Positions 26,301-38,300 of a DNA stretch of 64,000 bases are shown piece by piece (the first letter of the stretch is position 1; every line of letters begins with the position of its first letter). The notes under the pieces are model-generated. The model was not told the origin of the DNA and did no database searches. It saw only the letters and a program-made list of their open reading frames with translations. Position numbers and translations under genes: made by a program. The stretch comes from Siderastrea radians (lineage: Eukaryota; Cnidaria; Anthozoa; Scleractinia; Rhizangiidae): assembly GCA_964017195.1 (NCBI GenBank), contig OZ024892.1, positions 8,835,366 to 8,899,365 of the forward strand, in the 5' to 3' direction.

Positions 26301-29300
26301 GGAAGACAGTTTTCTCAGGGTCTTCAAAGTCAGACATTGAGTGTGTTTCCTACCTGACTCTGGGTCAACAGCAGCTCCACCTTTCACAGCGACCTTCATC
26401 TTCTTTGCAGCTCCTAGAATGTGGCATATTATGAGGTAAACAAAAATCTTATACTGGGCCATCATTACCATCCCTTACTGCAAGCGCCTTTTTAGAGCAC
26501 GTTAGATAAATGCACTTGCGTTTTCGCGTATCTAGCTAAACCGTTAGAAGCGCATTTTTTAGTTTGCTTATTTCTGAGCTGCACTGTATCCATCAGGTCT
26601 AACTAGTTGCTTCTTCCACTACCATGTTTTTGTATTGATTATATACTATTGACAGAAAATATTGCACAAAACACTTTAAAGACTGATGAGTATAAGTACC
26701 TCCTTCTGATGCACTTTTTGTGACCTTGGGTTTGCCACCTGGGGGAGGGGTGGGTGCATCCACCACACTGGTACCCTAAGAAAGAATTATAAATTAAAAT
26801 AAAGATTATTAAATATTAATAATTATGTTCTTCCGAATTCTTTATTTAATAATAATAACAATACATTTTGCGGCATAAAAGATGGAGCAATGTGACAAAT
26901 AACTTTGAATGCTTTTGAATTAGCAGTACATGTATTCAGCTAACAAAATCATAAACACAAAATCTGAGTCACTTTTGTACATGGTCACCATTTCCGAGCA
27001 CATTTTAAAACTATTCCAACATTGCAGAAATTTAGTCAGACAATAATATTATTGTCCAACACCTGTTACGGCTATTTCAAGCACTGTATTACTGTCTTAT
27101 AAAATATTTAAATGGTTGATTAATTGATCATTTGTTTGACTGACTGACTGACTGACTGACTGACTGACTGACTGACTGACTGACTGACTGACTGACTGAC
27201 TGACTGACTGATTGACTGACTGACTGATGGATGAACAGATGGAGAGACGGACAGATGGATTGCTTAAGTCAGACAGTGTAGCAGCTATTTTACAGCTTCT
27301 TGTTTCAACTAGTTGTGTTTCATTTCTCATGATCAGAGCTCAGAGACACCTTACTTAAATCATGGTATTTGTACAGTGATTTCTTAGCTAGCATAAGCTG
27401 TAAGTTACAGCACTAACTATTGTATCCTAAGTGTACATCACAAGAACGATGATGCTATGTCTTTCTTAACCATTGCAATCTCAAATATTCCAAGCTTCAC
27501 CATGCAAGCATTCTACATGTCTTCAAACTGACCTTTTTATTTCCCCATGAGGCAATGCTGTGCTGTGCGATCATCAACTTGGCCCCGCCCTTTTTGACCG
27601 CCTCCAAATAATCTTCACTAACAACTGGGACATCAAACTTCTCAGCATCCCGCATTTTCTTGCTTTTCTTGTCAATCTCAGCTGCCAGAATATTACATAC
27701 ATCACTCATTATTAATTTCATAGATGGAAAAACCTAAAGCCCTGGCTTAACAGAGTCAACTTGCGATAACCTGCAACTCTGGCCAAGACTTGCATGTACT
27801 TGTTATGGCATGCGATAACTTAACCCTGTCACTCCCAAGAGTGCCTAAAATCAAAATTCAAGACAAATCCCAAATTTCATTTTTAAGATACTTAAATACA
27901 AATAGTACCATGTGAATGTGCTGCTGACAAGGTTTCATTTGAATGGTCACACCACAGGATTTCATCCACAGACTCAGAAGTTAGAAGCACCTTAAATGTC
28001 TCCATAACTGACTCTGGGAGTGAAAGGGTTAATTAGTTTTTGATCAAGCTCAAATTTGCATGCAAGTAAATGCAAGTTTTTAACTGTTTGGCGACCCAAT
28101 GCACGTCAATCGATTCAAGTAAGTTTCAGTGTTGGTTTCTTTCATGCGGGTGCTTGCAACATGTTTACATCTACATGCACTTATGAGTCCGTTTGGCCAC
28201 CCATCACAAATCTGTCTATGCAAGTTTACATTTCCAAACGTGAGTGACTTTGATTTCTGCTTGGCTAGGGCATAGATTATTAGAGTACACGCAGGGCTTT
28301 CCCCAGATATTCCAAACTCCCCCCCCCCCCCCTACACAGACACTCATGGGATAAGCTTGGAGGGATTAATACCACACCAGCACTTTTATTTGTAGGATCT
28401 GATTATGTTATACATGTACATGTATACCTTGAGAACTGATGCAACAGTCAACAGAAGCATTAATTTTCTCCACTACTGTTCCTCCAAGATCGTGAATTGC
28501 TGTGGTAATTTTGTCCTAAACAGAGGATGTAAAAACAACGTTGAGTAAATTCTTAGGAAATAGACCACCTTCAAGGCTCTAGAAAATGTAACAAGAGTCA
28601 GTTACAAGAGACTCTTAAGCTTACTGAGAACTTGTTTAACCCTTTCAGCCAAAATATCAGCAAGCATATTCTTCTTACTGCTCTCCAAATATTACTTATG
28701 GAACTAAATGGGAGAAATTGCTAATTGAACAGATAATTGCTGAAGGGAGAGGGTTGCTTACATGTACAAGAGTTGTGCATGACCATTTAAAGAAATTTAT
28801 TTGAACTTAGCTTAATAGGCCATTTTCAAATTGCTTTTAACCTCCATCAAAGCGAGACTAGGTGCACAACCTTTCTTATAAAAATGAGTTTTCATTCACG
28901 TGCCATGAAACCAATTGAGAGGATGTGCCCTACGCCTCGCTTTGATAAGGAGGGTCCAGACAATTGGGAAATGGCTTATTAGCAATGATAGACAACATAA
29001 TGCTGACATCTCAATACAATGATTATTGTGTAAGGGAAACTTGCTGCCTTCAAAAACCAAGTTGTTCAAGAGACAGCATGGCTTACAAGTAACCCATAGA
29101 AATACACAACAACCTACTTGTGTACATACATTGTAGGGCTGGTTTAGGACGTCAGCTTTCAAGGGCATTTCAGTTAAAGACAACAAGAGCTTAAAGATAG
29201 AGGAGCCCCACTGTATCACGGGAAAATGAGCAATAAGTTGCTAGAGCATGGAAAATTACTTTCAAGGATGCACTGCGTACAGATGCAAAATAATTCACAT

Positions 29301-32300
29301 ACCTTGCTCTGCTGTAATCTTCCAATGATAGCAAATTTCATTTCAGAGAGTGGCTTACCAGGTTCAACAGCAGCTGAAAGCGGAGCAGCCCTAAAATTGA
29401 AAAGTTCATGGCAGTGTAAATATCATTTTGATAGACTAAAATGACAAGCTCAAAACTAAGATAAGTTGTCTATAGTTAGCACATTACTCTCATGAATTAT
29501 CCCTTAAAGGACAAGAGTGCCAAAAGGACATATATGTGAGGCTTAGACTTCTTTTGGGGTGGATATGGATTATTAATTTTTTTTTTGGGGGGGGGGGACC
29601 ACACTTGTAATAATACAACCACACAAAACATAACTGACTGTATAAAGGTTATCTAAAATTAAACACCCAAACTGCAGGCACTAAAACACTGAGTCACACT
29701 CTTATTACGTCTGAAAAACAACCACAAAATAGAATACCAGGTTCATTATTTCACAAGTTTCATATCACCTTGCCTCTCTTCCTTACTTTGGGCTTTGCTT
29801 AAACTAATTGTATTTAACATTACTGATCAACAGACTTACATTGAAGTAACAGCCTCTGATTTGACCGCTTTGGATGATACAGCCACTTTTGGAAAAACCC
29901 TCTCTCTCTTCTTGAATTTATAGCCCCTTCTGAAAAATCAAATGCCACATAAAATGTTAATGAATTTGAAGCCCAACAGCCATCTAAGAAATCAAAGAAA
30001 TATTTAATAGGTGAATAGTCAAACTACTGGTGCTAATGACTCTTTAGTACAAGCAGTACAGTTATTGCTCTCCCTCCCTCCCCTTAACAGCACTCTACTT
30101 AACAGTACTTTCAACAAGCACTGACGGCCGACGAAAAGCATCGGCTATTTCACTCAAAAAAGTCGACTACTTTTTGCCCTAAATTAAAGGAAGATTGTTT
30201 CAAAGCGCTAGTTGATACAGTCGGTTACTCTACTCAAACCAGCTGCCTGCTTCAATTTTTATTGAAACCCCTGACTTAAGGTTACAAATTAAGTCCATGT
30301 CATCATCATTTTGTACACAATTAGAAAAGGAATAAAAGCAAGTCACACTTACAAAAAGTCTGATTCTTCTTTCAACTCATCAGATATTTTCCATGTAGCT
30401 CGCTTAGGCTGCTTTGTGACAAAAGTGCACTTGGTCCAACCAGTTAAATTGCCTGTGCAGCAATAACCTTCAGTTCTACAAAAAAAAATGAGAAAAAGAG
30501 AAAAGGCAGATATAAAAGGTATATATAAGTGACGCCAGAAGCTACTGTCAAAGGGTAAAAGAATGGCCCTACATGGTATCTGTTTGGTATCTGTAGTTTG
30601 TCTGTCCTTCGAGATCTGTCCTTCGCTGGGGGGGGGGGGGGGGGGGAGGGGATTCTGTGAAATGTTGGGTGGGGATGTGCCACCAGGACACTGAAACCCT
30701 TACTTTTTCAGCGGCACATACCCATACAGCTCATACTACGGGAGTACGACACCCGGGCTTTGAAATGTTTCCCATTCGGGAGTCTTGATCAACAGGAACC
30801 ACTTAATTAATGTTTATACTTTGAATGCGCTGTTTTGTATACATGTACTTCACGCCTGACTGAATTTTATTCGCGTTGTAGTCCTTCCTTTATTAAGCCG
30901 TGGTATAAATTAACCCTAACCACTGCAACAAACACATCACAAATTATACACAAGATGGACTCATTAATTTGTGATCCACCTACTTCATAAATTCATTGAC
31001 ATGTTGGTTTGTTTTTGTTTTCCTTTATTAATTTCCAAGCGGAATTATTAGTTTTCATAGAAGATTTTGACTTCCAACCAACTTGATGGAGTCAATTCCA
31101 ATTTTAGCTTTCTAGTGGAATTACAATTGAAGTTGAAGATTAAAGAAAGATAAATAATGAGAATCCCAAGCTGAGAAGCAAGCGGTTTCTGCATAAGGTT
31201 AATACAACAAGAAGTAAGCTTGACATAAATATTTCAGTGCTGTTTGAAAGCAAAGCAGCATTTTGAGGTACCGGGGTTCTAAAAATAGATGAACTGTGAG
31301 AAGCTGCATGTTCCTACGTGTTTGCATACACTGTAAAGTAAATGTCGTGTATCAAATTTCAACCTGCTTATGCAAATTAGACCGTGTTTACAAGACATTG
31401 CTTGTCACTTAAAACCGACAGAATAATCAACAAAGAGCCTTTCCAAACAAGTAAACAATACGAAAAAATGTTAATGTAAGATGCAGTCCTCCAGACCAGA
31501 GGAAAAAGCATAGCTGTGGATAGAAAACAACCAGAGCCACTCGCCGGGATCACTCCAGAACTAGTAAGAATTCTGCAAACACGATCAAGCAATATAAACA
31601 TGTACAGGCACGTTGACACTGTTTGACACACGCATTATTAATATGTCAGGTCATGCATGCTAACTTTATTTTACTGAAGGGGGCTTGAGTAGGGGCGAAC
31701 GAAGTTCTAAGGCTCTAGGCTTGTTACACTATCTTGGGAAATTTATACAACAGGAAAGTTGCGACGAGGTGAAAAAAATGTCATCGGTTCTGTGTGTGCC
31801 TATGTTTTGCTTCGCGCACAATTTGAATGTCACACTATAATTAACTGCCACGTAGTCACACTGCTCGTTTCCTGGTTTTATAGAGGGTGAGGTGTGGTTG
31901 GGGGAGTTAGGGTGGGACTGCGCTGCAGTGGCGTAAAACACCTAGGTTGCCCTCATAAGTTTCAACATATTGCGGAACAAAACGTCATTTGCTCTGCACA
32001 CATTGCGTGGTTATGTTTTTAGTTTGACCCCACCCCTACCCCTCAAAGTGTAACACGCAAGAGTGGGCTATGACAGATGAGGTCCGCATATGTACAAGTC
32101 TACGGACCATCAGTGCTTCTGTTATGTATTACTCTAAATACGATCAGGAAATGAATGCAGCTATGATTATATTGTTGACTGAGTGGTTGAAGATGAAACA
32201 AAGGAAAAGACCAGTACATGAAGGTAATTCACAAACGTTGCGGTGGTCGCTTACCCGAGTGGTCGCTTACAAGAACTTTAATTACAGAGTTTAAATGACA

Positions 32301-35300
32301 ATTCAAACAGGGTTTCACAATGCTGGTCGTAACTAAAGCTGGTCGCTTACGAGAGTGATCGTAAGAGAGCTTCAACTGTAGTATCATGAAAATACACAGA
32401 TCTCGAACAGTGAGAAGAATGCATGTTGATATTGGGCCTCGAAGGGCTTATTTCTTTAAATGTTTTATGACTGACCTATAAAGGAGTTGACCGCCTTTGC
32501 ATTCTTCACAAGGAAGTAACCTTCCAAACGTCATACCATCGGCGCACCTGTCAAGCAACTGAAGAAACCAAACCAAACAGTTTAAAATTTATTACTGACA
32601 ACCTTTCCTATAAAATTATGTGTGTTAGTTTGTAATTCAGTACCAGGCTGTCATGGCTATCAAGTTATTTACGGCTTACTGTAATTTGCGAAACGAAACG
32701 AAACGAAACAAAATGAAAATCTGTATTTTGCGAAATCTGTAATTTGCAAAATGATAATCTGTATTTTGCCAAATGAAAATCTGTAATTTGCGAAATGAAA
32801 ATCTGTATTTTGCGAAATGAAAGTCTGTATTTTGCGAAATGAAAATCTGTAATTTGCAAAGGAATGTTAAAAATGGGCAGACAGACCTGCACAACTCCTG
32901 CTGTGTGTCTATTGTGTCTCTCGCAGCCTTTTTAAAAGTTTTACTTTAACAAGCATGCTTTTTAGCAATTTTCCTTTTCTCTAAGAGATCAATGGAAGCT
33001 CCTTGAATATCTCTCTGAGTAACGGCTGGTTCTGTATTAAATGCCATTTGTCCATAAGTATGTTTTTCAAGTGTGGTAATGACAGTTGGAACTGCATGAC
33101 AAAGGGTAGAATCTTTTTTGTGCGATCTCAATTTTTGTTTGAGAGCTTCTGTCCTGTCTTCATGTTTAACTTCTGAGAGGATATTATCTACCTTTTATTC
33201 CGGGTAGCCTCTCAAGATAAGGCGTGTTTGGAAATTTTCAATGTTCTCTTCAAACATAGATTTTGAAGAGTTTCTTCTAAGACGCCTGAGAGCTTCTCCT
33301 TTGACAAAACGCCCACTGGGTGACAACTGTTGAAGTGTGTGTACTGAAATGTTTCAGTAGGCTTAAAATGTGTATGTACATCAAGGATTCTTTCTTTCTC
33401 GAATCGTTCTCCCTTATATACTGTTGTGTCCAAGAATGTAGTTTCTATTTCTGATACTTCAGCAGTAAACTTTATAGTGGGGTGATAAGCATTGGCTTTC
33501 TCAATGAAAATTTCTATATCTTCTTTGCTTGTGTCCCACAAACAGAAGATGTCGTCAATAGACCTTTTCCACACTAACGGTTTCTCTTTGTTTTGCCTCA
33601 AGACTGCTTGTTCTATTTTTGCCATAAAAATATTGGTGAAGGCTACAGCTTCGTAAACGATGAACAGTTAATTTGTGGAACTTTGAAGGCCACGATGACA
33701 CGTTTTGCCGGCCACAATTTTTGCACGTGGAGTAAAGCAGCGAGAAGGAAATATGATCTAGTTGCATAATATGACCTTTGGCCTTTGCTACTTATATCCA
33801 GTGCAGGGAAATTGAGAAACACGCTGAAATTGCTTCAAAACGGGCAAAGCAGCAAGCGTACAACAAAGAAAACAAACCAAACCTTGTTCGCACTTGAGAC
33901 ATGTGAATTTTCCTGTAACCAGAAACGTCAGTTATACCAAGATTTCGTGACGCGTGTTTTTCTTTCCGTTATAATTTCCTGGTTAATGGGTCAAGTCCGA
34001 GTGTCTACATAAATGTTGCCGCGAAATGTTTTAATTACCCTTTTCTGCTTTTTTCTTATAAAAACGTAACGCACATTGGAGTTTAAATTATCAGGAAACC
34101 AACTCACCAAACTGCTGGTGGCTCATTTTGCAAAATACAGATTTTTCATTTCGTGTGTGTACTGAAATGTTTCAGTAGGCTTCAAATGTGTACGCACATC
34201 GAGGATTCTCTCGTTCTCGAATCGTTCTCCCTTATATACTGTTGTGTCCAAGAATGTAGTTTCTATTTCTGATACTTCAGCAGTAAACTTTATAGTGGGG
34301 TGATAAGCATTGGCTTTCTTGATGAAAATTCTATATCTTCTTTGAATAATGCATCAGTCAATTCCAGCTGAGCCCATCCCCCCACCCCCCCAGGCAACTG
34401 CAGGGCATTTGCGTGCCTTGCCAGTCCCGGGGGTGGGGCATTAGCAAATTTGGCACGGCCCGGGGATCGGGCATTTGCCTACCCCCGGGCTTTTGACACA
34501 CACGTGGTTTCTGACTCGAAATCCAAACATGGAGGATTTTATCGCAAAGGACCAGCAGTTCGTCGTAGATTGGATCGTCCGTTAAGGAATGGACAAGCTT
34601 GTGGAGGTTTGCTCGATTTTATGCATTTCTTCATTGCTTATCAAGGCACAACTATCACTTTATATAGCGAGATCAGGAACGATCAACGTGAATCGACGTA
34701 CGCATGCTTCTTTGAACAAGGATTTAAGCAAAATTTGGTTGCGATGATTCTTAAACTATTATGATCGATTATTGAATTGTAAACATGTGTATGGGGATCG
34801 TCGTTTTATACTTTTGCATATTATTAAAATATTCCCAACAGACTTTTATAATATCAAGATTTTTGTTTACTAGCGAACTGTTTGAAACAAAACAGGAAAG
34901 TAACAATCAACTTCATGTAGTATTGTTGTCTGTGAAGTATTAAAATATATCGCTTGGCATTTATACTAACTTTCTTATTACGTTAAACATCGGATAGTTC
35001 CATTACAAAGAATAGAAGACTGAGAGGCAGGCCTACAGAAATGAAAAATTACACATAAAAAATGCTGAAAGTGGCATTATTGTGCAATGAATGAAAACTG
35101 CTGCAGTGTTGATTGGGGACATACGATCCTGGGGCGGGGCATTTGCCCTCTTCCTTAGTCCCCACCACGGGGCATTTGGCAGCTAAAGTGTCCCCACCCC
35201 CGGGAATTTGCCATCCAAGAGAAAATGCTAACGCCCGGGGGTTAGCCCGGGGGGGGGGGGGGGGGGGGCATGGGCGCAGTTGGAATTGACTGATGCATAA

Positions 35301-38300
35301 ACCTTTTCCACACTCGCGGTTTCTCTTTGTTTTGCCTCAAGACTGCTTGTTCTATTTTTGCCATAAAAATATTGGCGAAGGCTACAGCTTCGTAAACGAT
35401 GAACAGTTAATTTGTGGAACTTTGAAGGCCACGATGACACGTTTTGCCGGCCACAATTTTTGCACGTGGAGTAAAGCAGCGAGAAGGAAATATGATCTAG
35501 TTGCATAATATGACCTTTGACCTTTGCTACTTATATCCAGTGCAGGGAAATTGAGAAACACGCTGAAATTGCTTCAAAACGGGCAAAGCAGCAAGCGTAC
35601 AACAAAGAAAACAAACCAAACCTTGTTCACACTTGAGACATGTTAATTTTCCTGTAACCAGACACGTCAGTTATACCAAGATTTCGTGACGCGTTTTTCT
35701 TTCCGTTATAATTTCCTGGTTAATGGGTCAAGTCCGAGTGTCTACATAAATGTTGCCGCGAAATGTTTTAATTACCCTTTTCTGCTTTTTTCTTATAAAA
35801 ACGTAACGCACATTGGAGTTTGAATTATCAGAAAACCAACTCACCGAACTGCTGGTGGCTCATTTTGCAAAATACAGATTTTTCATTTCGCAAAATACAG
35901 ATTTTCATTTTGCAAATCACAGATTTCGCACAATACAGATTTTTCATTTCGCAAATTAAAGATTTTCATTTTGCAAAATACAGATTTTCATTTCGCAAAT
36001 TACAGATTTCGCAAAATACAGATTTTCATTTCGTTTTGTTTCGCAAATTAAAGTAAGCCTTATTTACAGTACCAGGCAAAAGCAAGTTGACAGTCTCGAC
36101 TCGAAACCCGATCCTCTATCCTCAATGTTTTCGCGAATCGAGAATCGAGTTTAGAGTTTCTAGTATCGAGGATTGAGTTTCGAGACACTCAAAGAATTTT
36201 TCAAGACTCTCGAATAGGGATTTCAAGGAAATGATTTATTTCTCGAACACAGAACAATAACAACAATCCCTTGGCAATTTATGTAACACATATTAAAATA
36301 TCCAAAATCTGACCTGTTTCGATTTCATCTGTCGGGAATGTATAAACACCATTTCTGATTTGCACGTATGATACATGTATGTAAATACTGGAATCTTTTG
36401 AATTGAAATGTTAAATACCTATATCTGGTACAGTCTCCTCATTTCAAGAAAGTTACGTGCTGAAGCACAAGCAGTGGTGCAGATGACAAGTAAAATAACA
36501 ATCGCTCTTTGTCTCTAGTCTTGAAACTCAAAGTTCTCGACTTGAAACTCGAAGTTCTTGACTCAAGTCTCGATACTCAAAGTTTTCGAGTTTCGAGGAT
36601 CGAGGCATTCGAGGCATTCGAGTATCGAGGGACCGTCAACTTACATTTGCCCGGTACTGTACCATTCTCTGTCATTTTAAATTAAAATAGGCCATTTCCA
36701 AGTTGTCTTGTGCATTTTTTTTTAAAGCGAGGCCTGGTGCATGCACAACCTTTCGATATGAAAATGGGTTTTATTTGCATGTGAATGAAAACTCGGTTCC
36801 ATATGAAAGGCTGTGTACCAAGACTCGCTTTGAAAAAGAGGTACTAACAAGAACTCAGAAATGGCCTATTGCACTGCTGTTTTCAGAGTTCTAGGCAAAT
36901 TTCACTTAGAACTACAACTGTGTGATAAAAGAAAACAAACGTGTGGCTGGGTTTGAATGGAATGCAAAATTTTGAGCATACTAGGAAAGATACGTTACAC
37001 TGTAAACTACTGTGCCCAAAATAAATTTGAAGGGGTTCTGTTTTAATTACCAGACATGCTATGTACATGTTGTACATAATTGCCAGGGACCACTCTTTTT
37101 GAGTAACAGTCCCTGTTAGGGCGGAGGGGAGAGTAATGTGGGGTATAAAGAAAACCAGTCCTGCAGTACTTTTGACAACCCTGGGAGTTACTTATGTGTA
37201 CCTATAGTGGGCCATACAGGGAGGCTTCTGCCAAAAGGAGTACCTTTTTGCCCTTGCAGTATAAGGAAAGGTAGGGAAATTTGATTTTTTAGTATTTGAA
37301 AGGGTCACTGAAATAAAACTTAAATTGAAAGGCATAACAATTGAGACTCAGTACTAAAAGGGTTGCAAGATTTTGGCAGAAATAACATTGCCAAAATAAT
37401 TATACATAATGGCTTGGAGCTAGCCTGTTCCAGGCATTCAGATAGTGGCACGTAAGCAAAAAATATCGTGCCCGAAAGAACACGAAAAACGAGAGGAGAC
37501 TGGGGAGAGAGGCGAGGGGCCTTTCTCTCCTCTCATTTTTTAACACTCTTTCGCTTGCAATATTCTTCACTCATGTACCACTACCTGAATGCTGGAACAG
37601 GCTACCTTGGAGCCTTCGAGCGACCACAAACCTGTAAAGACCTTCAAGGTATAAAAAAGGTGCAATTTTTGTTGTGGGGGATGGGCACTGCTGGAATTGA
37701 CTGATGCATTAATTTCCAATCTCCAGATCTCAGGAAAGCAAACTTAGCTTAGACTGCGCAGAGCTAAAAGCTCACCCTACCACAGTTGATTAAAAGCTTT
37801 AATACCTCAGTGAGCAGCCTGAAGACTATGGTGTACGTACATTTCTTGGGAAATCCACAGAAAATGTGTGGATCTTGGGCTAAAGATTTGCCTTTATTTT
37901 TGTGGTTTGTTTTTGGAAACGTTAATTCAGACAGAAATAAACTTAAGTTGTGTTCACGTCATGCAGATTTTTTGCTGTCTTACTTTTTAAGTCTACCTGG
38001 AACATTACTAATATTTCTAAACTTACAGAACTCTCCCCACCCTGTGAGCTCAGTCCATTGTCTTCTAACATCTCCCTTAACTCTGGCAAAGAACAATTCT
38101 TCTGCAAATCATCTCTCACTTTCCACAACAGTTTACTTTGTTCCTGGTTACAAAAACAAAACACTATTACAATTTTTAACAAGATCTTAATTTATAATGC
38201 TGTGATTGGTTAGAAAAATTATAAGTTTTGAGCATTACCACATTACAATAATTAAATTTCTTACTCACATTTTATACATTATTGTTAGCATTATTTCTAG

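Larger units (their letters stand above)
32652..36064. mobile_element. Foldback-like composite element with repeated inverted ends
   Basis: Both ends begin with a related block (ttatttacggcttactgtaa on the left, ttaaagtaagccttattta on the right). This is followed by an array of about 15-20 bp repeats based on GAAAATCTGTATTTTGCGAAAT, about 170-190 bp at each end and in opposite orientation. Terminal arrays of short repeats in inverted orientation are the hallmark of foldback elements. Between them lie a broken Penelope-like reverse transcriptase, an internal tandem duplication (33335-34150 repeated as 34151-35890), and a 950-bp inserted element in the second copy. It lies in PARP1 intron 5. 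Confidence 0.7.

Noticed and set aside
27097..27330. Minus-strand frame with repeated Ser-Gln-Ser-Val
   Set aside because: It is the translation of the TGAC microsatellite in a PARP1 intron.
32665..32894. Frames with repeated [17 protein letters not shown] peptides, also at 35820-36056
   Set aside because: These are translations of the terminal repeat arrays of the foldback-like element, open in several frames at once.
34450..34764. 104-codon frame in the inserted element of PARP1 intron 5
   Set aside because: It opens with TTG rather than ATG, runs through C/G-rich element ends and shows no family motif.
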